From NCBI GenBank assembly GCA_964036275.1, contig OZ038433.1:20878485-20942484 (forward strand): a stretch of 64,000 nt of DNA, in the 5' to 3' direction. This document shows, one piece after another, positions 23,440 to 35,957 of the stretch. Both the position numbers and the translations under genes were made by a program. The stretch comes from Litoditis marina (Eukaryota; Nematoda; Chromadorea; Rhabditida; Rhabditidae). Each line of letters starts with the position of its first letter. Position 1 is the stretch's first letter. The notes under the pieces were generated by a model. That model had not been told where the DNA came from. It ran no database searches and saw only the letters and a list, made by a program, of their open reading frames with translations.

Positions 23440-26312
23440 ATGCGTCTAGAGTATATCACGCCATCGGAGTACTTTAATGTGTTTCTTGGGTTCTTCATCT
23501 TGGAACTAATCTTGATAGTTCTCAACATCTTCACCCTCACCTTCTGTATTTATATCACGTGGTCCAGTCCGCTGCACAAGAATCTACGCTACCTTGCGTG
23601 TGGACTGTTTTCCCAATACTACGTGTCACTGCTCAGCCGATTTGTCATTATTTTGTTTGAAGCACGTCTGATTAACCTAGACGGTAAGTTCAAGAGTGGC
23701 CATACAACGTTGTTTCGTGTTTAACCGATTAATTCGAGATGTTTTCTAAAGTTTCCATAAGTTAAAGTTTCCACTATTTTGTTTGAAGCATAACCTAGAC
23801 GTTCTGTTCTTAGTGCTTTTGAAAGTGGTTATATGATTCTGTCCGGTTCGTCATTTTGACATTATCGGTATAAAGTTGAAAAAAAATTGAGTGTGATCAT
23901 AAAGTAAACAATTGATTTTTCAGTAGAACCTGAAGATTCTTCTCTGATAATTTTCTTGAGCCTCGGCCGTACATACTGTATGGCTGTTGCCTTCACAGCG
24001 TAAGTATTTCTCAATCATATTACATCTGAAATAGTGGCATTTCAAAAAAAGTGGACTGAAAGTAAGTTCTTCAAGAAATGCCTTCGACCGTGCTGCAGTT
24101 ACTGACTGACCATCTGCAAACAACAAATGAGCAGAGTAATAATTATGTAATGAATTGTTTGTGAATTCGCAGTGCAACTTGTTTCTATAAACGTCTCAAA
24201 CGTGTACATTTTATCAGATGAGAATGTTGGAATACATTGAAAAATCTCATGTGGTAATTCATGGACACGAACACTCATTCGATCTTCTTCGAAACGAATA
24301 TACTTCATTCCGGGCCAATTTCTCTGTTCGTTGAGAGACAACTAGCCACGACATTCGTGCTTGACTACGAGTTCAAAAGTCGTGTTTGGATCGTCCCCTG
24401 CCTATTGATCTTCGTCATTTGCCTATGTGCTTATTCGGTCTATCAGTTCACATTCGGTTCGTTTCGAACGGTGGAAAGTTGGACTGAAACGTTGCAACAG
24501 TTCGTCGTTGCTAGCAAAAACTGCATAACTATATATCTTTCATCATACTCTATTTATACATCAATTGAAAACACACTGTAGAAAACTTTTTCATTCTGAT
24601 TAATGATAATATTCACTGGCATCAGCCTAATTGTTTCGTTTCAGAGATAATTTTCTGGTTAATCATGGTGGCAGAGTGTATGGTAGTTTCAGTACTTGGA
24701 TACATGGTGAGTCAGTTACGTAATTATACGACGCTTGATCTATGATGTGATGTGAAGAATATATATTTTAAACTTTGAAATTTCATCTGTTATCCAGGAA
24801 TTCGAAACTTAAAAACTTGACCTGTTTTTGTCCGTTCACAATAATTTACATTACATTCTGTATCTGTCGAAACAATGAAAAAAAAAACTATGAAGGAGTT
24901 GACTTAAAATTCTAATTGGCTTTTCTATGCAAACTCACAGATTCTACGCATCTCAATTTCTGGCACCAGAGAGCTGGTTCGTGAATCCATTCTCAGTAGG
25001 TAATTTCTCTCGTTCACAAATCGGTAGTTCTTTCGGAAACGAAATTCTCTGTTAAACATCACGTTTCATTTTGTGAAACGACTTAATGACGTTATTTACC
25101 TACTTCGCTCCAGCTCTTCTCGTGGCTCTATATGAGAAACGCTAAACGACTGGCACACATCCAGAACTATCGTCGAACCACACCCATACCCTACACACTC
25201 AGTTTGAGGTTTCAGCTCAACGAGAATCTCAAGTCTATGGGGGTAGGTCACAGTGTTCTGTTACAATTTTGGAATACACATGTCATGAATGAACGCGAGG
25301 ACGGAAAAACGGACTAAAACTATGTGTATTGGTCTGATTTAGTTATAGTTTGATCCCTCTACATTTCAGTCGCAATCCATCAGTTTGAAGTGTATACAGA
25401 ATGAGCTACAGCTTAAATAAATGAAAACCCTTGATACATAAAAAATATTCATTTGCACTTCAACCTATAGATAGATAAATTCTGTCAAACACAAGACGAC
25501 ATTTGACAAAAGTAGTAAAAATGCTCGAAATATTATTCGAATGATTCAAACTGATCACATCTGAATAACTAATATTAATTAAAGTTTATTTTTATCAAAA
25601 TGAAGTGGAGAGTGATACAAATGAAAAAAGTGTGTGTATAAATGAAAAAAGTGTGTGTATGTTTATTTTTATCAAAATGAAGTGGAGAGTGATACAAATG
25701 AAAAAAGTGTGTGTATATTTGAAGTATTGCAGGCCATACAACATGGAATAAAGACTCTTGGAATTGTGAATATTTCCGGAGGTTTATTATTCGTTCTGAG
25801 AGACTTGGAGATTGTGAAGAATTTGCACAATGGATTGGTTTCGCAGTTTCTAGACTCGATTCTGAACGTTTACATCGCATGGTAAGAACAATGTATGCAG
25901 AGTCGCCAATCGAGTTAAGATTTTCTCAATGTGTAGAAATTTTCACTGTTTGAAAACTTCAACGTTGTTCCATATACCTACCATCTCAATTTCAATATCT
26001 CGTTGTCAATGATATATGTATTTTGTTTTCAGCGAACTTCCACTCATACTTTTTGGCGCAATTTACTTCAATACGTTCTTTCGCAAAGTTATCGGATCAA
26101 CTGTTTTCGGTTAGTGATTGATTATATCCACAGAGCTTTCAGTGATTTTCCGAACAGTTAACCGTTTCTCTTTTCCGAAGCTGTAATTTTCAGGACCTAT
26201 GTTCCGATGTTTCAAAACTAGCAGAGTCGGAACAGTGGTAACTTTCAATGTGGCTGTTTCTCCCAGAGTGTATTTCGAAGCACTGGAATCTCAATGGAAT
26301 ACTCAGACTTAA
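23440..26312 (+). CDS. Sre-family chemoreceptor, exon 3 acceptor disrupted (gene 3)
   Basis: Serpentine receptor class e GPCR. Exons by homology: 23440-23683, 23924-23999, 24314-24456, 24645-24706, 25114-25242, 25733-25881, 26033-26109, 26194-26312; 332 residues if all are used. TM1-TM2 in exon 1, TM3 in exon 2 (RTYCMAVAFTA), ERQLATTFVLDYE in exon 3, TLSLRFQLNENLKSM closing exon 5, YFEALESQWN near the end. The nearest relative is gene 1. Where gene 1 has TTTAG before exon 3, this copy has CCGG at 24310-24313 and no AG for over 50 bp upstream. The first in-frame AG downstream (24336-24337) would remove eight residues including the ER of the conserved motif. Either a damaged allele, a non-canonical splice, or a sequence error. 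Exon 7 is one codon shorter than usual. Confidence 0.8.
25584..25718. repeat. Tandem duplication of about 75 bp in intron 5 of gene 3
   Basis: GTTTATTTTTATCAAAATG with GAAGTGGAGAGTGATAC and GAAAAAAGTGTGTGTAT occurs twice in tandem, ending about 15 bp before the exon 6 acceptor at 25733. Confidence 0.85.
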
Positions 26313-28166
26313 ACATGACAAGCTATTAAGTAGTCAGTTGTTTCATGTTGTAAAGTCGATCTCCTCTCGAGTGCCAGTGCGGATACGTAATATTCGGGCG
26401 AATACACAAAACCTTCCAGTGTGTGTTTTTAACAGCTGTAGATCGGAGGTTGAGATATTTGGAGGCCAATCAGGACCGAAATTTGTGAATGATTCGAGTA
26501 ATATGATTCTGAATGCTGAACGAACGATTTCGCAACATTCGAAATCGATGTACGTAACTTCAAATTCGTGTGAAGCTTACGAATTTGAGTTCGCTTAATA
26601 GCGGGATTTGGAAAAATTTGTGAGAATTTTTCACATCATAGCATTAACTTTGATTTAATGTGGTAAGCAGCTCGGAAACGTTGTCATGAGTAGGTTCTTA
26701 TTTCCTGTGAGGTAATTACTGAGTGGTTACAATGTTGGATGAACCAAGTTGATGAAGGCAGGCGGAGCTTCAGTGTGACTACGATTGTAGATGTCAGTAC
26801 AAGCGAATAATGTTTCACATTATTGAAAAGAACAAACGGGAATAATAATCGACGTCTCGAATTTTATAGTTGGACACAGTAGACGGGTTTCGAGAATTAG
26901 AGATTGACTCATAATTCGTGCGTTTCTTTTTTATCGCATTATCTCGCTACACGTATGTAACCGACAAGATGTGAAGTGAGCAAAATAGAGTGGGTTTGAG
27001 AGAAGGCGTATTGAAAACTGAATGCCGGAATACTCCTGGCTGCGTAGCAATCCCTCAAAAATCCCATGAGATACCTCTTGAGCTATTCGTATGAGTTTCT
27101 CATGAGATTCTATTGATTGCTATGCTACAACAGTGAGAGTTCACGAGTAGCTCATGAGATATCTCATGCGAAACTCATATGAACTTCTCATGAGATTGGA
27201 GGGATTGCTACAGCGCGTCCTACGTCCATTCCGCACGGTAAGCCTGGTTTCTTTCACCCTTTTACATGTGGTTTTATCGAATAACAATCAACTTAAACAC
27301 CACTCATACATTTTTGGTTGACATATAATCACACAAATTGAAGGTTTCACCTGGTTACGGTAGCTATAATGAATGTTTACTCGTTCATAATCATAATTGG
27401 TACCAGCAATTTTTTTTTGAGTTATATGTTGATATTTCCTACAGAACATGCATTCTGAGTTCTGTTTGAAAATAATCACGGAGGATTGACTCATACCATT
27501 TTCCTGATGTTTTGGTGTCTTATTTTCTGACTATGTATACCAGAACATCCGGGTACCTTCATCCCATCCCTCACTTCTCGTTTTGCTCAGTATTGCGCGA
27601 CACTCGTATCCCTGCGAGATGTAAACAGTTCAGACCCACAAACTGAAATGAAAATGAAAAAAACAGTGAACTCTTCCTCGTCACTGAGTGATTCTCCATA
27701 TCCCTGGGTGTGAGAGCAGAAAACAGCCTATGCTTGAGGAGACGGAGATTGGTATAGAGTGACCGGTATTTTCATGTGTACGGCTTTTGAAAACATCGTT
27801 TTGTTCTCTGATAAAATAGATAACGTGTGATGATATCTAATCTCAATCATTTTCAGGCAATGATTATCCCTGACCGAAAATGCTGAATTAACTTCGAAGC
27901 CAGTTCACGTGCGCTCCCAAAACGTGCAAACTCACCATGCGAACTATAATTGAATGATTATTTCCATGTCGTCATTGTACTCTTACATCGAACATACAGT
28001 TTACATCCAACAATATCAAATCATATCGAAGTGTATTCGTTTAGCTGCAATGGTACTTACAATTTTCTCCAAATACTGAAGCAATGATGACTTGGTATGT
28101 TATGGGGCAAATAGGAGTCTGCAAACTTACACTTTTTGATGAGTGCATAAAATCTTCCTGTTTTAG
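26313..28166. other. Intergenic; no gene recognised upstream of the orphan exon
   Basis: I searched by eye for the other seven Sre exons that should precede the orphan last exon at 28167, notably the DYE and QLNEN motifs, and found none. The only structured feature is the CTCATGAGA-rich MITE at 27042-27216. Confidence 0.4.
27042..27216. repeat. MITE with GTAGCAATCCCTC inverted ends
   Basis: GCGTAGCAATCCCTC at 27042 is matched by the inverse GAGGGATTGCTACAGCGC ending at 27216. The interior is full of CTCATGAGA palindromes. A partial relative, with CTCATTAGAAGTTCATATGAG and ATCATGAGAACCTCATGAT, lies at about 48361-48437. Confidence 0.6.
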
Positions 28167-28264
28167 GTTGGGTATTCTACTGGTACGAGCTTAAACCAGC
28201 ATCAGGGACGCCGACCAACCACACCTCCTACTACTTCCAGAACCTGAAAGTTCAGTGGAAATGA
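28167..28264 (+). pseudogene. Orphan Sre last exon (gene relic)
   Basis: A 98 bp frame preceded by TTTTAG encodes WVFYWYELKPASGTPTN and ends with YYFQNLKVQWK and a stop. Length, phase and motifs match the last exons of the 9660 and 31744 genes (also 98 bp), so it is the tail of a receptor of that subtype. None of the other seven exons is visible in the preceding 1.9 kb, so the rest was probably deleted. The exon itself is intact, which suggests recent loss or retention by chance. Confidence 0.75.
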
Positions 28265-28731
28265 TGCGACTCGGGTTGGCTCGTTTTCCCGATGCTACGT
28301 TTGCCGTTCAGCCATCGAAATGGGTAAATGATGCAGATTTATGCTCAGGATGGCCAAGTAGAACTAGAAGTGATTAAAACCGTCACGTAAAACATAAAGA
28401 AAAATTAATAAGTATGTACTCTGTCTTGGCACGATATCCCCATCAGTGTACCATTAGCGTAATAGTTGTTACTTTATCATCTATAACTTCATTCCCGAGT
28501 GGTGGGCGTGACAGTGAGATTTTTTCTGTAGAATCTTCGGTTGTATTGGTCATGTTTGTTTTGTGACATCCTCGAAAAAACAACAAAAACAATCTAGTTA
28601 ATTTCAGTCTATTATTTGTGTGAAAGCCAATATATTTCCAACTGTCGGATGATAATTCGAAGAAACGCAAAATTCGAGTTTCGCTTGTATTTTTTTTCAA
28701 TAACAACATTTTCTTCATAAACGTTTTCTTC

Positions 28732-29024
28732 GTGAAACTATTCTCGTAAACCAGTATTTATTTTCCATGTTTTGAATTATAGCGGTGATAAAGTTTTTGT
28801 TGTAATATATATTTACAGTTTTCCGAAGTGCTCTTATAGGCAATACACTTTTATTCTCTAGATTAAGTTGGAAAAGTGTGAGTTTTCCAAAACCACTCAA
28901 ACAAACAACATTATCAATAGAAACATGTGAAACTATTTTGGTGAACCAGTTAGTTTTCCGTGTTTCGAACTATGGTGGGGATAAAGTGTTTGTTGTGATA
29001 TATATTTACAGTTTTCCAAAGTGA
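28732..29024. repeat. Spaced direct repeat of about 100 bp
   Basis: 28732-28831 and 28926-29024 share GTGAAACTATT, GTNAACCAGT, TTTTCC[AG]TGTTT, GGGATAAAGT (or GTGATAAAGT), TTGTTGT[AG]ATATATATTT and ACAGTTTTCC in the same order, offset by about 194 bp. Confidence 0.65.
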
Positions 29025-31225
29025 AAAACATATTTACTCTATCACGCCGCCATAAATGCTTGACAGCATGCATGTTTCTTTTTTGAACGTGATTTTGTTC
29101 CCTCAAAATATTTTTAAAATCTGAGTAGTACACTTGTATGTTGTAGTATTTTCAAAACACACGTCGGTTGAACATCAGAAAACATGTCACATTTCAAGTT
29201 TTCTAAGTATTGGTTCTCCGCCGTATTTATTTTCATGGTGGGTAAACATCAAGTATACGGTGGAACGTGTTATCAGTTCATCATTCATCTTTCGAAAAAC
29301 CGGATTCAAAATCAAAATAATGCGGCAAAAAACGTCTTTCCAAAACCTGCAAAAACAGCTCATTCTGTTTTGTTTCTGTTGTGCAATTGTTTATTCTTTG
29401 GTTTCCAATTATTGTGATTGTGTTATGTATGGAGTCTTTATCCGGATAAGTCTCTTATAGCATTACTTTGATTCGGCTATTTCCAAAAAACAGCATGACG
29501 ATGTATGACTGCAATCATCAACTTAGAGCATAAATCAGTGTTCAGAAATTTTTTGGTGGCAATCTCATAGGTATTTTCAAACGTAACCATTTTGTTAGGT
29601 TCTCCCAGTGAGTAACCTGGATGTAACGTATATTGCCGTTAAAAACAACGGTAAAAACCAAATTTCCCGTGAAAAGTAACCAGTTCTCATTATTTCAGGT
29701 AACCAACGAGTTAGGTTAATTTTTGGGCAGAGTATCCAGAGAAAGTCGTAAAAAATACCCCAAACCACGTTTGGTGGACAACATCGATTTCTAAAACTTT
29801 AATAAAATCTGATATCGTTTTTATTTGGTGTACCATGCAGCGTCTCTGTCTTTTTTTCTTCTTTGTGGAGAGTCACGAACCGCAACTGCGTGTTATTTGT
29901 GTACAGAAAATGAAAATTACATTTACGAAAATCCCGACTAAAGTATAGGCAGTTTGGTTGATAATAACACAAACAATCATATATTAGTACTCTTTCACAA
30001 GAGTAAGCAAACTTTTCGAACTTCTGATCCCTCGAGAACCCAATTTTTGGTCATTTTTCATGTCACGACGATTAATATTGTGTAATCTTATATGTGTTAG
30101 TTCTTGTGTAGAGAAATATTATAAATCACTCAAACGTTTCATTTTTAGGAAAATTATACAAATGTTACGCCAAAACCCAAAGCAGAAGAACAGGAGAGAG
30201 TAGTTCATCTAAACAACCTCAGTTCCGAGAGAAAAACTACACTAATGACATTAGAAAAATATTCACAAGAACTGGATTAAAATATTTACACGAACATAGA
30301 AATGTGAAACAAGTTTATTTTTCAAATTCTAACAGAATAAGATTCCGAATCCCGCTCTAATGGGTAGGTTTGGGAAAACCTCAGCAAGACTAAACTAGCC
30401 AAACGAGTTCTGTACAAGTGTTTTCATATGTTTCAGCTCACGAGAAGAGTCCTCTTCTCATTGCGATGATCGACGTATCTTCGACAAGCGTTGTCGAGCA
30501 TATCTGCTGGGACGGCTCTGTACTTCGATAGCCGTTACCCAGTCAAAATGTACCATCGCAAAGAAAATACGGGATTATGGTAGCTCGACTAGGGATGAGG
30601 AAGGTAGACCACACTATGTGCTACCATGTTTGGAGGTGGGAGGGGGTACACAGGAGATTTATGCTAATACGCTTATCTTCTGATCAAACTGCCTCAAAAT
30701 GGCAGCATACTTGCGGTAATTCATACAAAAAACAGAGAAAATTTTGTTCTGCAGAAAGGATAGACCAATGATTGAACGAGTACTAGTTTTCCAGGCCCTG
30801 AGGACGGTGAATGCGTCGAAACGTCGTCCCAACCAATAGAACAATTGACCACCGCGTGTTTGGTTCGAACAATGACACGAGCAATATGACAAGATGTCGA
30901 ATTCTATACCCTTCTCATGGGCGATGTCAAATGTTCATTCTGAAGAGCTCAGCGAATTTCAGCGAATGCAATTTTTTCAGTGCTCATATAAGCTAATTCA
31001 TCATTAATAAACTACTACCGCGTTATTCCAAACGGCAACATTGAATATGATCTATGATATAGGTGAGAACTGAAGAGCAGTAGACCGCGATAATTCAGGC
31101 TACAAGACCAGGAGAAGTGAGGCGCAGAAAGAAGAATACTCGAAACTTATCAACCATAAAACCTTGTCTGCCGCTCTTACAGTCTGCAATGAAGGTTTTT
31201 CCTCCTTCCTCCACGCGCCTTCCTT

Positions 31226-31362
31226 TTCTGAGTACGCCCTTTCATCCCATCCTGCGTCTCCTCAAACACACGCTATTTCTCTGCCCTCACATCCCGCCGG
31301 GATGTAGGAGACGAGAAATAGTGAGGCAGAGCGAGCGACGCAGGATGGGATGAAGGGGCGGG
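31226..31362. repeat. Foldback around a CATCCCGCCGGGATG core
   Basis: The outer arms CCTTTCATCCCATCCTGCGTC and GACGCAGGATGGGATGAAGG are inverse copies. A second nested pair (CTATTTCTC and GAGAAATAG) and a palindromic core (CATCCCGCCGGGATG) lie inside. The CCCGCCGGGATG core resembles the GC-rich foldback at 46041-46756. Confidence 0.75.
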
Positions 31363-31743
31363 ATCTTCTAGCATACGTACACTGATGAGTTACCATTGAT
31401 GTTTCTCGGTTATTCACAAGGTCTGAAACAGACTTCCTTCATCAAGCAAAATATTAGTGTGATGGAAAATGAACATATGGAATTTTAACCAGTTTCTCTA
31501 AATTACAGAGGTTGTTCTGCTGGAAAGTGCATCTGCATTACTCCTATTTTGTCAGTGAACCTATCTAATAGTTGGTGATAAAATATATTAGAACCATGTT
31601 GACTTTCGCTCCATGGCCAATCTTTGTGATATAATGCTCCAATTACTTGGTTTGTACACAGAATTTCCTACCGTAATTGCCTGGAATTACAGGAGCAGCT
31701 GCTCGATTTCATTTCAGAGAATTGTCCACATATTGGAAACAAC

Positions 31744-34700
31744 ATGCACCTTCTATTCGTGATGCCTATAGAAAATCTGGGTGTTTTCCGGGTACTTTCT
31801 ATTATCGAGAGTGTACTCATCATTCTCAACCTGCTGATTTTCTCCGTGGCCGTGTACGTGTCTATGAGAATACATTTTCATTTTAATATGAAACTGATTA
31901 TCTCGTCCCTTCTACTACAGTATATACCGTCTCTGTTATCTCGTCTTGTGATTATTCTTTATCAAGAACGAGTTATTCCTCTACAAGGTATTGATGAATG
32001 TGGTAATGCACCGAAACGCTCCCTAGTTTACCATTATTATCTGTACCTGCTGGACATTTCGGTAGGAAAAGAACCGTGAACAATGAACACGAATCAAAGA
32101 AGTAATTGAAAACATGTTGTACAGAAAACACAGTTTATAACGAATACGACCGAACTGAAGACGTGAACTTCAGATGGTCCGATGACGTCATGGTTTCTCA
32201 TGTGCTCAATTGGTTATCGTGTTTATTTCATGGGAATCGTATTTATGGCGTGAGTTTCGAAAATATTTCCAGCTGAATTTCCGCTTGAAAGGTTTGAGCG
32301 TTCTCCGGTAGTTAAATTATATCTTTTATAGGGTCACCAGTCTTGCCACCGAACGATCGTTAGCAACCTACTTCATAAAGGACTACGAGAAGAAGAAGAG
32401 ATTTTATATTCCTCTTACTTTAATTGCAGGAAACACTATCACCGCGACGCTGGGGTGTTATGTGTTCACCCACGGTAACGTATTATTTCTTATTCACAAA
32501 CGTTGCTCTCGAAAACTCTCTTATCAGTGTTTTTTTTTAGAATTTCAATAATGATAGTTTCATTCCGAGTACAAGATTGACAGCAAACATCATCAGTTCT
32601 GCACGGTCTTAGTCGAATTTATAGTCGAGTATAAAATGAGGGGTCTTAGTCCACATTTCAATTATGAATAGATGGAAAATAACATATGTAATACTTTAGA
32701 ATAAATTGTAGCACTCAATTTTAAAGAAATTGTAGCACTCAACTTAACAGAGAATGTAGCACTCAGTTTAGAAGAGATTGTAGCACTCAATTTCTCGATT
32801 TGAATTGGTAGTCATACGCTTACATCAAGTAACGCATGAAGTACAGTTCTACTCATATTTTACAGAAGTGATACATTGGGCTTATCTTGGTTTGTTATGC
32901 ACACTTGGAACCGCCGCTTCGTGTCTGGTGAGTGAGAACAGTTGGGTTAACTCCTCTCTATCTCCCTCTCTCACCCCCCCCCCCCCCTCTCTCCTCGCTC
33001 TATCTCTTTCTCTCTCTCTTTCTATTTCTTTATCCCTTTCTCTCGCCCCTCTCTCTCTTTCTCTCTTTCTAGCTCTTATCTCTTACCCCTCATCTTTCTT
33101 CTGTCTTTGTCTGTCTCTTGTCATCTCTCAATTTTTCTGTTTTCATTAACTGACATATTCGAGTCGTACGTGAGCATCATGTTTTTGTTCATTTCAGAAT
33201 GTAATGCTTTCGTGTTTGCAGTTCAGGCTAAGCTTTATTAATTATGAATCCACTCTCACTAACGGTACAGTGAATCATAAATATCTAATCAAAAATTGCG
33301 CTATAGCCCCAATAAGTTGAAAAAAAGTCGATTTGAGTTCACACCACACTGTGACAAACACTAAATCGCTGTATTAAACGACACCTGGTACCGGAGCACA
33401 GTCTAATGATGACGTCACCTTCGAACTGAACCATCAGGTCTTCACACAACCACGGTTATGATCATCTACCATGAGTAGTTATGAACAATGTGGCCAGAAT
33501 GTGAATGGGTCCTCAATCAGTCTGCACATTAAATGACGTTGATACGGTGCCTAATCTAATGGTGGGAGCATGGTTGGCTCAGGGAAGAGTCAGTGAAAAC
33601 AACACATGTCTAGGTCTAATCCACTGTGTTGATAACTCGATCACATCGTATCTCAGTCGTAACTCGGGAACTGTGTAAATCATGCGGATACACCACTACT
33701 ATCGCTCACATCGCGTCATGCTGCGCAAATTCCCGTATGCACTCTGCACCCGAGAATGCAGGATTTAAAAGTTAGTTTTGTGTTAGCATGATTTTCTTCA
33801 ACTCAATCACATTACAGGTGTTTGTCATCATCTATCGGAAGAACAGTTGGCGCCTGGCACAAATAAACAATAACCACCGAGAATCAGTGAATGTCTACAC
33901 ACTCAGCCTCAAGTTTCAGTTGCGAGAAAATGTACAGTCAATGAAAGTGAGTTTGCCGCAGCTATCTACTGCTCTAATAATATGAAGTTTTACATGGTCA
34001 AGAAGAGATTTCAGTAGACAAAAAAACGTTTATCCATTTTCCGAATAACTTTTTCCCATCCATTTTCCGAATAACTTTAATTAATTGGAGCTTGTATGCT
34101 CACCTTTAACTTACATCATAATCGGATCAGGCCTGCTTTTGCAAAGCAGAGAGAAATATTGCGGTCTATGTTCCGTCGCCAAAATATGTGCAATCTGAGA
34201 TTGACCATGGACCAGAAACGGAAAAGTTTGCAACGAACTCATACTTTTCTCGGTGATATCGAATGAGTGTGTCCCGCCAGTTTTGAAATGTGGAATTGTA
34301 ATAATAATAATAGAAAGTTTAGTAAATAATTAAAGTGGATAATAAATATTTCTTGCAGTTGTTGCAAAATGGGTTTTTCTTGGTCGGAATCCACATTTTT
34401 ATCAGTTGCATTTTCTTCTGCACAGCAAATATGCAATTGGTTCGAAACTTGCAAAATGGCCTGATATCTAATTATGCTGACTACGCATTCAACATAATGT
34501 GTGCATTGTAAGTTTTCTCAAATGTAGAAATAAGCTTTTCCAAAAAAAATAGTTCGAGTGTTGTAAGACGCATAACCACAACCAAGAAGGTTCTATTTTG
34601 TACCTCTTGAAACTAGAGATTGGGAGAAGCACATTTCTCGTGGTATAATTACGTGTTACGAGTGGGAACCTATAAAGTCATATCACCCATTCGCGTTTCA

Positions 34701-35106
34701 CGGCTGTAGCATTATCATACTGTAAATGTCACCAGTGCACCGGGAGAACTAATTTACGTAGGCTGACTAATAGGATATGAAATCGTGAATCACCTGCTAA
34801 ATTGTTCTTGGGATCTTTTTCAGAAATGGATTCTGGGTTATTTTTGGAGCATTTAAATCGGATCCGTCCTACCAAAGGCTGTTGGAGCAATGGACATTCT
34901 TTGGTCAGTTGGAAGGGTTTTCAGTAGGAAATTAAATCCAGACCATTCTCAGAAAGGAAGAAAACATGGTTGGATCGGCGGCAAAGTAGAGTAAGTGGTT
35001 ATTTACAGGTTTTCTCTTCTCTGGATGCAGAATTGATCCCGAAAGATCTCCGGAGATAGATGAGACCAATACCTACTTCAAAGCCTTGCAATCTCAATGG
35101 AAATAA
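31744..35106 (+). CDS. Sre-family seven-transmembrane chemoreceptor (gene 4)
   Basis: Serpentine receptor class e GPCR. Exons: 31744-31987, 32174-32249, 32332-32474, 32866-32927, 33818-33946, 34359-34507, 34824-34903, 35009-35106; 326 residues, identical in every exon length to the 9660 gene. TM1-TM2 in exon 1, GYRVYFMGIVFM TM3 in exon 2, ERSLATYFIKDYEKKKR in exon 3, TLSLKFQLRENVQSMK at the end of exon 5, YFKALQSQWK before the stop. Its last exon lacks the W-Y-K block of its relatives (reads FLFSGCRIDPE). The stop is immediately followed by AATAAA, with a second AATAAA about 17 bp on, giving a very short 3' end. Introns 3 and 4 contain simple repeats. Confidence 0.9.
32706..32796. repeat. Four-copy tandem repeat in intron 3 of gene 4
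   Basis: Units of about 25 bp built on ATTGTAGCACTCAATTT with short variable A/G-rich linkers. The copies differ by a few bases each. Confidence 0.85.
32949..33127. repeat. Pyrimidine tract with C homopolymer in intron 4 of gene 4
   Basis: A long C/T-only-like stretch (CTCTCTCTTTCT style) including a run of about 11 C. Comparable pyrimidine tracts occur at 14780-14853 and 20090-20200. Confidence 0.8.
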
Positions 35107-35957
35107 ATGTGTAAATGTAAATAAAACCATCTACAGTCGTGATATGATGAATTCGTGTTTTCTTTAAACTGGGTCGCGATGAATTACGTTCCAATGGTTC
35201 GCGACCCCACGCAGTAATGGTTTTTCGGTTGGGGTATCTACAGACGCACAGGGTTCGATTGCCCCTTGCCGCGGTACCTTTATAGCAAAACGCATGACTT
35301 GGTAACAAAGCTCACATATGCTTATCACCTCTCTCTCTACGGATATTCTTTTCAAAACTAACATTCCGTATTATTGCCGTTGAAGATGCATTCGGTTTGC
35401 ACGAATTTGTTAAAGGTGAAAATAGTTCATTTGTTTTTGTTGACTGAGGGTAGTGGTCACTCGAGCGGATACGGTAATGTTGAGTAGTTTCCGGAACAAG
35501 CGAAAGATGACAAATTTTATTGTGGCATTTGTTTCTGAACTACCATAATATTGGGTTTGAATCTACCCACATCATGATGTGATTCAAAAACTACATTAGA
35601 TTTAACTGGACAAAAAAGCAAAGCACCTGCTCAATTGCTAAAGGTGAATGCTGTTCCTGCATATTCCTTTTTAACATGGAGTGGATATTTCTCATTCGAT
35701 CAGGACCTCTGACAACTATTCCGGAACGTTTAAGTTCCGTCCAAGTTGTATAATTTCATAGTCATGTTCTGGTTCGTTTGGTTTTCGCATGTCATTTTTA
35801 CCTACTGTTTACCTGCGTCAATCCGGAATCATTTCTTGACTTTTCTATCTTTTCTACGTTCTGCAAAACATCTCTGTTGTGTTTGGTTTTTTCCACGGTG
35901 TACTTACAAATCATTTTGTTCGGTTTTCAAGTCAACCAGCAACACACTAGTTTCAGA
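35107..35957. other. Intergenic spacer between genes 4 and 5
   Basis: No exon recognised. A dispersed repeat related to about 18085-18145 and 53215-53280 (AACAAAGCTCAC, TGCNTATNNCNC, TCTCTNTACGG words) lies at about 35290-35350. The open frame running into gene 5 from about 35778 lacks an ATG at its start and does not extend the protein. Confidence 0.4.

Larger units (their letters stand above)
28265..31743. other. Intergenic, repeat-bearing, no gene recognised
   Basis: Contains a spaced direct repeat (28732-29024), an AGGTTACC-related stretch (about 29590-29700, compare 55548-55814), and a CCTGAGGACGGTG-to-GAAACGTCG motif (about 30796-30826) of the sort found near the 3' ends of some retroelements. 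There is also a foldback at 31226-31362. No supportable exon on either strand. Confidence 0.4.

Noticed and set aside
31117..31353. 78-codon + ORF
   Set aside because: It overlaps the foldback at 31226-31362 and has no recognisable domain.
32706..32796. CRISPR-like array
   Set aside because: Four imperfect head-to-tail copies with no unique spacers, inside a nematode intron; an ordinary tandem repeat.
35778..35957. N-terminal extension of gene 5 by about 60 residues
   Set aside because: The frame opens without an ATG, and the ATG at 35958 gives the same exon 1 start as the paralogs.
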